In this document: positions 10,856 to 21,371 of the stretch, in pieces | How the letters are laid out: the number at the start of each line of letters is the position of its first letter | How positions within the stretch are numbered: position 1 is the first letter of the stretch | Assembly: GCF_010015585.1 (NCBI RefSeq) | Contig: NW_022985093.1 | Coordinates: 46,114-110,113, forward strand | DNA: 64,000 nt | Source: Eremomyces bilateralis CBS 781.70 | Lineage: Eukaryota; Ascomycota; Dothideomycetes; Eremomycetales; Eremomycetaceae | Direction: 5' to 3' | Notes under the pieces: model-generated | What the model was told of the DNA's origin: nothing | Databases searched by the model: none | Seen by the model: only the letters and a program-made list of their open reading frames with translations | Translations under genes and position numbers: made by a program

Positions 10856-11793
10856 TTACAATCCAAAGAATTCAAGGATTTGCACAGGATGGACAGGAAC
10901 AGTGTGTCCTACCCCCTGAGCGCTGTAACCGACCAACTTGGTTCCATCGCCATATATCAGCTTGGTGTACGACCGTTGTGGTGTGTTAGGAACTTGCTCC
11001 GTAAGCTGAACCCCGTGAATGTTACTCCACTGCTTCAATGTCTCCTCTAAATTCGGATATGTCACCAGTCGATCGCTAGTCCCATGCCACACTTGCACCC
11101 GGGGATACGTCCCATTATATCCCGGGTAAAAGGATCTAACCTGATCACCCCACTGCTGCGGCGTTTTGATGATCTTCCCCGCTGCACAGTCTGGATCAGC
11201 GGACAAAGGGCCAGACCCTGGCGAACCTGCTAAGCATCCAGCAGGTACGCCGGATATGGGTGCTCCGCCGGCAAAGACATCCGGGTACACGGCGCAGAGG
11301 ACGTTCGTCATCATTCCCCCTGAAGACGAACCAGATGCGAACACCCTCTCCGGATCGGCGTTGTACTTTTGAATAGCGTACTTGACCATGTTGACATAGG
11401 CCAAGCTGTCGCTTCCGCCATTGTGCGTCAAACTGGCCGTCGTGGCAACGTCATGGCATCGTTCTCGATTATTCGCTCCCGGATAGATGACGATAAACCC
11501 TCGCTGGTCAGCAGCTTGCGTATACTCTTTTGTGCTGCTGTAGTATGCCTGCGCTGTCTGCATACAGCCATGCAGCTCGAAGACGTTAGTTTGAGATGAC
11601 TAGAGTGGTTGACACTTCTTACTGCGACAAGTATAGCAGGATTCGGAGCAAGTTTGTCAGGAACCCAAATGTTCATCAATGCATTGCTAGGGTTCTCCCC
11701 AAAGTTCGTCACTTGTTGTAAGGACGCCGCGTACGCCGTGGCAGCGAAGAGAAGTGAGAGCACGAAGCTCCAGGATTGATGAAACGACGCCAT
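10856..11793 (-). CDS. axeA: secreted acetylxylan esterase, CE1 / PHB-depolymerase-like
   Basis: Two exons (11793..11623 and 11575..10856; intron GTAAGA..TCGAG, 47 nt) encode 296 residues. Residues 1-22 are a signal peptide (hydrophobic core VLSLLFAATAYA). The alpha/beta-hydrolase nucleophile elbow GSSSGG places the catalytic Ser near residue 141. LHGCMQTAQ follows the exon junction (oxyanion-hole HGC motif), and the C-terminal GVGHTVPVH supplies the catalytic His. Length and motifs fit fungal AxeA, which removes acetyl groups from xylan outside the cell. There is no linker or cellulose-binding module after the catalytic domain. Related feruloyl esterases of CE1 are the main alternative. Confidence 0.9.
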
Positions 11794-12463
11794 AAGTACG
11801 GAGTTCTTGCCACTAACGACTGAGAGAATGCTGGTAAATTCGAGCTTGAACGCTGGATTGTGACAACGTAGCAATGGAACAGGCAACAGAGGACTTAAAT
11901 ACTGAAGTAGGCAAAGTAGAACTGAAGCAATATCAAACTTATCGGCATGTAAATACGGGATGCGTCACATTCGAGTGCTCCATCTAGATAGACTGCATCT
12001 CGCCGGGTTCAAGCATCGTGGAAATTGGGTGAGACTCATTACAAAACACCCAAGATCCTAATACTTCCGATTAATGGGCAGCAGAAATAAAGGACCGTCT
12101 AGAATTAGCCCAAGAGTTCAGGAAGTCCTTTGAAGAGTCTGGCGGGGAAGCCACAAATTTCATGCCATGAAGTTTCGATATTAAATATATTGCTCGCCCT
12201 ATCTCCACAAAACAGAGGGTTTAGCCTCCCGGGAACCGAGTATATCCAGGTTTGGAATTAGGGCACGCAGCTCGGCAGTTAGTAAATGCCATTTGAAATA
12301 TCAGTAAATCGGATTCTGGCTTTGACCTTAATCAAGGGAGACTCCACATGCTTTACTGAAGAACTAGTTGGTCCAGGCAGCATCGTAGCTCACCCCCAGC
12401 AGGCTTGGTGGCTTTAGGAGTTGGTGACAAGCATTCACCAAAGAAATAAATGCCTTGTCGATT
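11794..12463. other. intergenic, upstream of acetylxylan esterase
   Basis: No open frame of interest is present. The first few hundred bases presumably carry the esterase promoter. I cannot name a binding site with confidence. Confidence 0.4.
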
Positions 12464-12471
12464 CTCAATAC
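12464..12471. repeat. 8-bp target-site duplication, left of hAT-like copy 1
   Basis: CTCAATAC, repeated exactly at 12942-12949 on the other side of the element. Confidence 0.9.
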
Positions 12472-12941
12472 TAGGGCTGGACGCGAATATTCGTAGTCGA
12501 ATACGAATAAAATTTAGAATTTCCGCTTACTAATATTCGTACGAATAATATTCGCATTATTCGTAATTATTCGTAATTATTCGTCTATCTCTGAAGCTAT
12601 TTCCATGTATCTCGCATCGGAGAGATGGTCGACAGAGAGCTTTGCGCTGGGGTCACTTGGCTTGCTGAATCGTCAGGAGTGATCAATTCGACGCTATTGA
12701 TATGCTTTGTATCTCTTAGAGCTCAAATCCTCCAGATCGTGTTCGGGTAAACAAAAGTCGCGACTGCTGGGCATTCATTCATTGGCTCGACTTTTGTCGA
12801 ATAAGTCTTGGCATTATTTACGAATATTCGCGAATAATACGAATAAAACGTCTCAAAACTTAGTCGAATACGAATAGAATAATCGTTCAAGAGGAAAAGT
12901 CGAATACGAATAGCCAAAATCCTTATTCGTGTCCAGCCCTA
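12472..12941 (+). mobile_element. hAT-like non-autonomous element (MITE), copy 1, 470 bp
   Basis: The element starts TAGGGCTGGACGCGAAT and ends with the inverted version ATTCGTGTCCAGCCCTA. It is flanked on both sides by the identical 8-bp direct repeat CTCAATAC (12464-12471 and 12942-12949), a perfect target-site duplication. Eight-bp duplications with a TAGGG..-type terminus are characteristic of hAT transposons. Both subterminal regions are AT-rich and dense in the pentamer ATTCG and its complement; the core of about 250 bp has no credible gene. It matches a copy at 46981-47471 in opposite orientation, and the start of a copy at 63824. The short internal frame 12723..12917 is judged non-coding. 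Confidence 0.9.
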
Positions 12942-12949
12942 CTCAATAC
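12942..12949. repeat. 8-bp target-site duplication, right of hAT-like copy 1
   Basis: CTCAATAC, identical to 12464-12471. Confidence 0.9.
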
Positions 12950-15233
12950 CGAGGAACAAGAAAGCGGGATATCCGTATCTATAGTTAGCCTAGCTCGATA
13001 ATTTTTGGTTCTTTTTTGCGCTTCTAGCCAGTCCCCCTATCATGCCGCAGCAACAAATCAAATCACTGGCGCATCACTGTTGACAGAGATATGAAACGTT
13101 CCGTTGGCAAGGAAGTTAGATTTTTGTTCTTACTGAAAACGACGCTTTTGAACCCTAATAGCAAACCGCTTGATCAACCTAATATTTGCAGAAGACAGAC
13201 TTCCCCCTTGTGAATCATCTAAACGCTGCTAAGAGGCTCGTCGTCGATCCGGGTCATTGCAATGAAGGGAGGGGGCATCGTGCTGGCAGTCTTCACCAAT
13301 TTCTTCGGTAGAAATAAAGTAATCCCGTCATCGAACTCCTCAGCCATTTATCTAGTGTTATATACCAGCACCCTGGGAACGAGGATTATAGAGCTACTAT
13401 GAGGCAGTCAGAGCCGGCCTCCTCATTCTCTAGTTGCGGAAGAGAAGCGTCTTGGTTCAGCAATCGAAGGATAATGTCTCTATATACCTAATTTAGCAGA
13501 GAAGGAAATTATCAGGGGTTTTAAAGTACCGTCTGGGGTGTGTTTCCATTCCATATAATATTATATCCCACTTCAGTAAGCTTTTTATACCCGTCAAGCA
13601 GTTGATCATCCAATATGCCTCGACTGTGCTCTTCATACTAAAGTCCCTGCTATTTGCGTTAGCTATCAACCTCAGTATCTAAGCTTTTGTGTCCTTGGTG
13701 TCCTTGGTGCCCTTGGGGTTCCTGGGTGCCTCTGGCTTTTAGGTCTTCGACTTCGGTACTGGTTGCCCCTGCTGCATGGTTTGCAACGTTTAGGCTCTCC
13801 CGTAGTGTCCAGTGTATAATACCAGACCTTTTGTGCTTGTCGCAATATACCGCGTGCTTGTCACAGAAGCCGGTTGTCTTGCACACCCGGAAGCTATGTA
13901 TGGTAGGCATGGGGGTGGTGATATAGGGAATGCGGAGAATCGATATTGAAATAGCCAGTGGCTGAGAGATGGTTGAGAGATGGTTGAGAGGTAGAGGGAT
14001 ATGAAGTTTAGAGGAGAGCTGACCTGAAAGATCTTCCGGAGTGTAGAAATTTAAAGGAAGGAAGGGAGGCAGTGTGGGCTATGATGAAGAGTAGAAAGAC
14101 TAATAGTAGAAGAGTGAATGGCAAGAAGTGGTGAATGTATGAAGAGCTAATGAGTAACCAATGAATGAACGAGTGAAGGGGTAACGAGGGAGTTGATAAT
14201 GGAGGAATTGGTCCCGATGGAATTGGGAAGGTGATGACAGCGACCACAGCACCACGACTCCAACATAATTAATGGACATACCTGTACTTGGCTTCCTCAA
14301 CGACACGATTTTAACCTTGGATTGAAACCACTTTTTTCGATCTTCGATATCAAATCACCCTCCGACGTCCTGAAGTCGGCCCCCAGTGTGCCAGAAACCA
14401 TGGATCCTTTTACATTGGACCTGACCTTATTAGAACACAACACTGTGCTTGCCTTCTGCCTTTAACCACGCACCTCTTTCTGATTCTGTTGAGATCTTAT
14501 CAATTACTGGTAATCGGAAGAGTCACCTAAGACACACGATGATCATTTGGACCTGACGTTTCGAGTGCACCGCTGGGGGTGGCTTTCAGGCAATGGTTGA
14601 AGTATCCAAAATCTGGAAATCACCAGCACCGACGAAGGCACAGCTTTACTATCTTATACGTTCCTTTCAATCAGATAGTTTGCTGCCATCTTGATCGTCG
14701 GTTTACGTAGACTGCACTGTGGCTGCTTTCGTCAAAGCAACTGGGCCATGACCGTACAGCGATACAATGAGAAAGCACCGATAGATGCCAAAAATATAGA
14801 TAGATTGAAGTTGATCCTTAATGAGCGTACACACTACAGGAATACGCTCATCTTATATGTTCTGTATACAATTGATGGTCGTGGGGACCTTGGTTTCCTC
14901 AAAACGAGCGAAGAAGCAAAGAAAGAAGCGTTGGTGATATCGTGGGGTGTGGGATGCTCCTCCACGTGGGAACCAAGGGGGAACCATGGGGGAACCATGG
15001 GGGCTAGACCACCTAAATACGACTAAGAAATGGGGGCTTGGTAGAGAGACCGGCGGATCCCGAAAAATAGAGATGTCCTGAAAGCCTAATCTCTGACAGA
15101 TGCACCAATGAAAACACAGATATTCTGTGACAGGAACACCTACATAGTACTACACCGGAGGTGTGGGGCGGTCATGGGGCACGGTTAAGGCGTTTAGGAC
15201 TAAATATTCCTAAGGCCCTTCCAACCTTGCTGC
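12950..15233. other. gene-poor region, possibly decayed repeats
   Basis: About 2.3 kb without a recognisable gene. A minus-strand frame at 13659..13910 ends in a GHQGHQGH stretch produced by a short tandem repeat (ccttggtgt units near 13692-13720). A plus-strand frame at 14691..15026 ends over a ggggaaccat tandem repeat near 14972-15001. Neither has family similarity I can name. Position next to a transposable element and the low-complexity patches suggest decayed intergenic DNA. Confidence 0.4.
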
Positions 15234-17675
15234 TTACATGGCCCAGCCAAACCGCTGTCTATTTCGCTTTCCTATATTCCTAAGGCGCAATCCGTGGGCA
15301 TACATCTTAAGAGAAAAGTTAGTAATGAGTTCGAACATTATTTCATGATAAAGGACTTACGATCGGTAAGAAGGGGAGGCCTAGTCCGATTGATAGAAAT
15401 GCTAGCATACCAACGCCCCAACCAATGCCAAGAGTATCAAACAGTTGATCACCGAATAACGGGAAGACTAAATATTGAGGTTAGCCCTCTGGAATTATCG
15501 AGTGATATATAGGGGAGGATCTGGTTAATCATACGTACCACCCGCGAATAAGCATCGAAGCACGGAAACTATGGGAGGGTTGTCCGTGTTAGAGCGGCCT
15601 AAAAGACTAGGGTGTTGTTATTGATTCTAACTTACGTCCAGCTAAAGCAGAGGCCGGGAAGTCAAAGCTGTCGATGATGTACAGCTGAATCGCCAGCTAT
15701 ATAAATACAAGGTTACTGACCCGCCTAGAAGTCGCATTAAGAGCCAGTGTGAACTTACATATGTGTTCGTGACTCCAATGCTGAATATAGCCATGCCTAA
15801 CAGGGGCTAATGAAGATTAGAAATAAGGATGGTAAGCATGGGTTGGATTAATAAACGGACCACGATGAAATGCGTCTTCAGAGCACTAAATCCATATATG
15901 AAAAGTCCGACCGCCACCAGCAAGGCTCCCGGGAAGGCACTCAATAATCTGGCAGCCAGCTTTATGTGAGTCGCTGTTACATGAGAGTGGCATCACCGGG
16001 GATCTAATACCTGGACTCGGGCTTGTAGTCTCCTTGGACTTGCCTCTTGTAAATGATATCCAGCACTTTGGCGGTCACTAGCATACCGATTAGGGCACCA
16101 ACACCTACGGAAAGAAGGTCGACGCCGATGATGCCCTCGGAGTGGCCGTAACCGTCGCCCAGGACAATGTGGAACTGCGAATTTTTGAGCACATAGTTGG
16201 TGTCAGAGGGGTCAATAACAAATAGGGAGATGTACCGTGACAATGACGAGGTATAGTACTCCAAACACGAAGGCGTAATAGAGAGACAATAGCATGAGAG
16301 CCGGATCGAGAATGAGATACATAACTGGTAGGTCAGCAGCAGAAGCGAATGAAGGGGGCTAAGAACATGAGCAACTGACCTGGCCTAATAGCAGATCCTA
16401 TCAATGAGGTGGCCGGATGCCTGTCCGGTTCTTCAGAGTTCAACGTGAGCACTGTGTAGAGCTGGTCGTCCGGCCGTTGATTTTGTTCCTTAGCCAATCT
16501 GCGACTGAGTAGGATAGGGACGTGAGACTCCTTGAGAGTAAACTGCGCACCAACTTCCAGCACTATAGAAACGATTGCCTAGTCCAATGGATCAGGTCGA
16601 TTAGTCGAGGATCGCGAACGCATTGCAAGACTAGTAGCTTACCGGAACCCAGCACGTCCACCTCCAAGAAGCTCGCTCGGACATCCACCCACCGCAGACA
16701 GGCCCTAGTATGGGCCCCAGCATACTATGATAGGTCAGCGGAATAGGTCAGTCAACGTGAGGAACACTGGCTTAGAACCTACACTGCCGTGCCAATGGCT
16801 GCGGAAGCCTTTGCCCTGGTTCTCAGGTCCCAAATATCCGTGAGGACCCCACCAAGGACCGCAAGCGACGCCGACCCACCCGCTCCCGAGAAAAATCTAC
16901 AGACAGCGAGCTGGGCAGTCTGATTCCCACAAATCAGCAATATGTTTCAAATCCCCGATATGGGGTAATGGCATAGCTGGACTCAGAAACGGGTGCTATA
17001 CCGTCTGCGAAAAACCTGCTCCGATGCAAAAGGCGCAGAACACGACATTTCCTGTCCGAAGGACAATGGTTCGACCGAAGAATTCGCTCAGCGGGGCGAG
17101 GAAGATGGGCGCGACAGCGAAGGCAAGAAGGAAGACGGCGACTTGGAGAGCTCCCCGGATGGGGTTGGTTTCGCCAACATCGGCCATCATGGCTGGGAGG
17201 GATGGGGCAAAGATAGTGCCTTGTTGGAGGATGAAGTTAGCTAGAGGACCACACGTAGAATGGAATGGATTGGAAATTGGGGATGTACTGGGGGATTACT
17301 GGTGAATGGGGCCAAGAAGCAGTACAGCCCGACCATAACCGTGACAATCCATTTCTTCTCCGCCGTCCAACTCTGCCTTCCGGTTAGCTACCCGTGTCCC
17401 TTTTCAAGACACGGATTATGTTTCTGAACGTACTCGGGGGCTTTCTCCAGCTTCCGTGGAGAGAACGACAAGAGCTACGAGACGCACGAGTTTCAGCAAG
17501 ACAGGATGCCCTTTGGCAAGATATGATCAGGGTATCTACCTGCATCAAGGTCCTTCAAATCCTCCCCCCCATACGTGATTCGATCCGGATTAGACTCTCG
17601 CTCCTTCAGGATCTCCTGGTAGCGAACTGCCACTCGAGATCGAGGTGGGCAAGTGCTGGGTTTGCTATCCGACAT
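15234..17675 (-). CDS. MFS multidrug efflux transporter, DHA1 type, intron-rich
   Basis: A transporter broken into about ten or more small exons. Starting from MSDSKPSTCPP at 17675, recognisable pieces are SWTAEKKWIVTVMVGLY, FLAPF joined to TSTIFAPSLPAMM, GALQVAVFLLAFAVAPIFLA followed by PLSEFFGR (the motif-A loop), LAVCRFFSGAGGSASLAVLG, TAVMLGPILGPVCGGWM, FHIVLGDGYGHSEGIIGVDL, and the last helices GWGVGMLAFLSIGLGLPFLP. The final exon ends with a stop at 15234. Junctions I checked stay in frame (for example ALAG/LSVLRCLFAG/VFPLFGDQ). The first junction, after about residue 33, is uncertain. DHA1 proteins are plasma-membrane drug:H+ antiporters; the substrate is unknown. It is divergent from a zinc-cluster regulator that may control it. 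Confidence 0.82.
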
Positions 17676-18328
17676 GTGAGAGAATGAGGGTTGGTTGAAT
17701 ATGATTGAAATGAAGAAGGATATTACTCTTGTTTTTTCTCAGACTCCGGTCTATAGGGACTATTTATATACTGTCTCTACAGCATCTCTACATATTTCCC
17801 TGCTGACGGCACCAGCAAGATTCGGTATCGGCCGACCGGAGCCGATCTGATAAAGTAGAATGCCGGAGAGCCCCTTGAGAGCCCTTGGTTTGGCTGCATT
17901 ATCTCTCAGACCTGAGCGTTGGCGAGGTACAGGACGATCTAATACGGCATCCTTGATATATGAGACCCATTGTGGACCTGATAATCCTTGATCACAGAGG
18001 GTCGGACCGATGAATGGATCGGATTTAGGCCCCGCTTTTCTCGGCCGATGACTTCGTCTAGGACATCAAAGCCGGTCACACTTGGCTGTTTGGCTCTCGA
18101 ATCACGGTGAATAAGTTCGATCTCCTAGAGCTCTGTCTCATACTTAGTTAGTAAGATCCCATCGAATGTGCCCCGACTCACATTAAATGCCAGCCTCGAA
18201 CAGCCTCGCTGATATCGGGCCGCCCCAGTTAATCGGCTGGATTACGAGGTCGGATATAATGACATAAAACCACATTCCTATCGGCCGATGAATTCCCACG
18301 CCATCCTCTCCCTCTAGATTTACAGACC
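17676..18328. promoter_or_regulatory. shared promoter of MFS transporter and dual zinc-cluster factor, with TCGGCCGA palindromes
   Basis: The 653-bp gap between divergent starts contains three exact copies of the palindrome TCGGCCGA, at 17828-17835, 18041-18048 and 18281-18288; the last two share TCGGCCGATGA. Next to the first copy is ACCGGAGCCGATC, another CGG..CCG arrangement. Zn2Cys6 proteins typically bind inverted CGG triplets, so these are candidate sites for the adjacent regulator. The binding claim is inference; the repeats are seen directly. Confidence 0.6.
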
Positions 18329-20563
18329 ATGACGGAGGATGGTGCTTCATCTCGTAGTCGGCCAATCAGGTCGTGTCAGAGATGCCGCAACTTCAAAGTC
18401 CGCTGCAGTAGGGCCAGACCGCGATGTAAGAGGTGCATCGTCGCCGATGTCGACTGCGTGTACGCTTTTGGGGGCACGCCTTTTACCGGCATATCCCCCA
18501 GAAGCGAGTCCTCAGTCGAATTGGTCGTTTCGGAGGCTCAACCTGGGAACCCACGACATTCTGCGAAGAAGAGGCGGTTGGGTGACAATGACCGCGCCCA
18601 GGTTCCCTTCCAGGCCACATTTATGCTTCAACAGCGATCGCGTCCGGAGAGGAAAAGCCCTGATGGAATGCGGCCCAATTCAGTCGCCAAACGAGAACGT
18701 GCTATTCTCTCCTGTCTTCGATGCAGGAAGCTCAAGGTACGGTGTGACCGAGGCGTACCATGCACTCGCTGCGCAAACAACCACAGAAAATTGGAGTGTG
18801 TCTATTCCGATTTAAGTATCTCGGGGTTCTCCAACACCCATCCGGTCCATCTCAACAATTCGAACGCACTTGGCGGTGTCGCCACATACTTTGTTGACAA
18901 CTACTGGGATCAACGGTTCCATAATGGCACACACTGGAAGAATTTACTCCACGAGGTGAGTCAGTGCGTAACATGCCAATTGTTACCGTCTTGCAGTCAA
19001 GGAATCCGGGAACTAATTCCGCCATATTAGATCGAGGAGCTTCTGCACAGAACTCCCGGGGAGCACACAGGAGATTTGTCGAACGGCGACCCGCATCCCC
19101 ATAGTTCGGCAGGGGCTCCCGTTGTGCTCTCGATCAACTATCCCTTCAGCGACCATGACAACTCTCACCAATCCATCACGCTTCTTCTAAATAACCTACC
19201 ACCGCGGTCTACTCTGGAAGCATTTATAGCCCATTACATGGACACGATCGAGAAGACGTACCACCTCCTAGACACTGATGCGTTCGAGACAGAGGTGCGA
19301 GATTTCTGGAGCTGGAAACGAGGATCCGCCAAGCCTCGACCCGACGACGGTTGGCTAGCCCAGTACTTCATGATCATCTCTCTAGGATGCCAGGCCCATG
19401 AATTCATTGCCCAGGCAACTAAATCGAACGGATACTCAGACTTGCCAAACCGTCTCTTAACAGGGGCAGAGATGTGTCTCCGACGCACCCCGTTCTTATT
19501 CCAACCGACACTGACAAACATCAGGACGCTCTGCTTGATGGTAATCTCTAAGCAGGTCTACACCATGTCCTGTCACCAGTCGGATACGTGCTGGCCGCTT
19601 ACTGGGATGATCATTAGACTGGCCATGGGCATAGGGTTGCACACCGACCGCCTTCCTATTGTGGAATTGTGGTCCTGCCATGAGCGAAGAATGCGTCGAC
19701 GGCTCTGGGCATCAGTTGTGTTTCTGGAGATGCGTCAATCGCTCATCTGTGGCATGCCTCTCCTGTTGCGTCCCTGCGACGTTGCCTGTCTATCGAAAGG
19801 CACTCCCTCGCCCTCATTCAACAACACCACCCCTTCCTCGGCAATAGAGAACCATAGCTGGACATCGTCGCCAGTATCGGCCGACTCCGAACCCACGCTT
19901 CTTGAGAGCACCTTCGGCACAGCGGTCCCGCTCCTGATCCAAGCAATTGACCTGGCCACCGGAGATACCGACGATCCCGCCACGTACACACAAGTCGTCC
20001 AAGTCGACGAAGCCCTTCGAAACCTCATCCGCTCCTCTGGCGTCGGTCTTCGACCACCAGTCTTCCGCACCGATACCGACTGGCCCTCCTCCACCTCCAT
20101 CGATCTGGAAGCATGTACCCTCGACATCTTTTTCCGGCAGACTCTCCTAGCTCTACACTCGCGCTTCGTACTCGGCTCGACAACCTGCGCCGCAGCGGCG
20201 CACCCTGACTCAGGGTTGTCTTCCCTCGAGAGCGCCCTGGCAGTCTTGTCCCTGCAGCGGAGTCTCTGCGACGGCGATGGGTGTGAGCCCGCACAGAACA
20301 GCTCCACTGCCTGGTTTGCGGGACTGTTTCGGTATGAGTTCTTCACTGCAGCTATGACTGTGTGTTGTCAGCTTGTGCGAGGGCTGGTGGTTGAGGAGGG
20401 GCCGATGGCGGTTAGGCGGGAGGATGGGCCAGCGGGTATTATGCTGGAGGCCTTGAAATCGTGTAGGGATATTTGGAGCAGGGAGAGGAGCGCATCGGTG
20501 TGTAACGGAAAGGCACATGCGCTTGTTGATAAGTTGGTTGAGGTGTTGCAAGGGAGCCGGTGA
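18329..20563 (+). CDS. transcription factor with two Zn2Cys6 clusters
   Basis: Two exons (18329..18955, 19031..20563; 75-nt intron GTGAGT..TATTAG) encode 719 residues. There are two complete binuclear zinc clusters: C16-x2-C19-x6-C26-x6-C33-x2-C36-x6-C43 and C129-x2-C132-x6-C139-x5-C145-x2-C148-x8-C157. All twelve cysteines are present, separated by a basic linker (KKRRLGDNDR). The middle of the protein shows the fungal-TF middle homology region, with helices such as WPLTGMIIRLAMGIGLHTDR and RRLWASVVFLEMRQSL. Most fungal factors have one cluster; tandem clusters are an uncommon subclass. Divergence from the MFS transporter suggests a local regulator-efflux module, unproven. Confidence 0.88.
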
Positions 20564-20963
20564 TAGTAAGGGAGTGGGGTCGAGGCTTTTTACGGTACGG
20601 TCCGTGACTATACTGTACGGCGCAGATTCGCGACTCAGAAGATACTGCCTGAGAATAGAACCGGGAGACTATGAGTGGGAACTAGTCTCCGGAGCTCAAT
20701 TTGACTTGCTGCTGGCAATGCACAAGAACTGATGATGTGTCAGGGGGTTCGGCTGGTGTATCATGAAAGATGGATCGGATACTGCATTACGAAAAGTTTA
20801 GGCGCAAATGTTCTTTTCGTTAGACTGCTAGGAGGCAATCATCGTTATAATGTGCCTCGAGGCGTATAGATAGCCAATGACAGAAGGACAGTCTGCACCA
20901 TCAACCCAGTTAGCTTCCCATTGGTAGAAACTACAGGTTTCCTTCTACTCATCCCAGTATCTT
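20564..20963. other. intergenic, no gene recognised
   Basis: About 400 bp downstream of the regulator. It should contain its 3' untranslated region; nothing else is visible. Confidence 0.4.
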
Positions 20964-21371
20964 CTACTTCATACCCACGATCATGATTGCCTTCACTGAC
21001 ATCATGGCATTCACTGGCCCAATGTGAGCCAGTCGATTGCTATATTCCGATCGTATAGATGTGATCTCTGGTGCTTTTGCACTATAGGAAAGCTTTTCGG
21101 TGGCGTTGCGATGAGCCTTGCGTCTCCCGGATGCAAAAAATGCTACAAGTCCCACAATGGAGAGAGATCCCACGACGGTTCCAATAGCAATGTCGGCCCT
21201 TTCGCCAGTGGACCGACCGCTTGACGATTCGGCAGCAGTAGGAACACTACCGCATGAAGGTGTGGTAGCTGGAGGAGAGAACTCGGTCGACGTCACATTA
21301 AAGCAAGGCACTTGAATGTCAAAGTTGGTATTCTCCACGAAGGTCTGCAAGGTGAGGGCTGTTAGAGGCAT
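20964..21371 (-). CDS. possible single-pass membrane protein or gene remnant
   Basis: A 135-codon frame encodes a short Cys-containing segment (NTNFDIQVPCFNVTST), a Ser/Thr-rich stretch, a transmembrane helix (IAIGTVVGSLSIVGLVAFFA) followed by basic residues (GRRKAHRN), then a Ser/Tyr-rich cytoplasmic tail. This is the C-terminal layout of WSC- or mucin-like fungal surface proteins, but there is no signal peptide in frame. A short upstream exon starting at an ATG near 21411 (MAVTAAPGL) could splice to TFVENTN across an intron of only about 36 nt, which is doubtful. It is either a small real gene with an unseen first exon or a truncated relic. Confidence 0.35.
   Translation of the reverse strand: MPLTALTLQTFVENTNFDIQVPCFNVTSTEFSPPATTPSCGSVPTAAESSSGRSTGERADIAIGTVVGSLSIVGLVAFFASGRRKAHRNATEKLSYSAKAPEITSIRSEYSNRLAHIGPVNAMMSVKAIMIVGMK

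Noticed and set aside
12723-12917. 64-codon frame inside hAT-like copy 1
   Set aside because: It reads through the ATTCG array (repeated IRIRL) and is not preserved in copy 2; it is not a transposase fragment.
13659-13910. 83-codon minus-strand frame with Cys/His residues and a GHQGHQGH tail
   Set aside because: The repeat tail comes from a simple DNA repeat, the Cys/His spacing fits no zinc-finger pattern, and no splice partner or homologous domain is visible.
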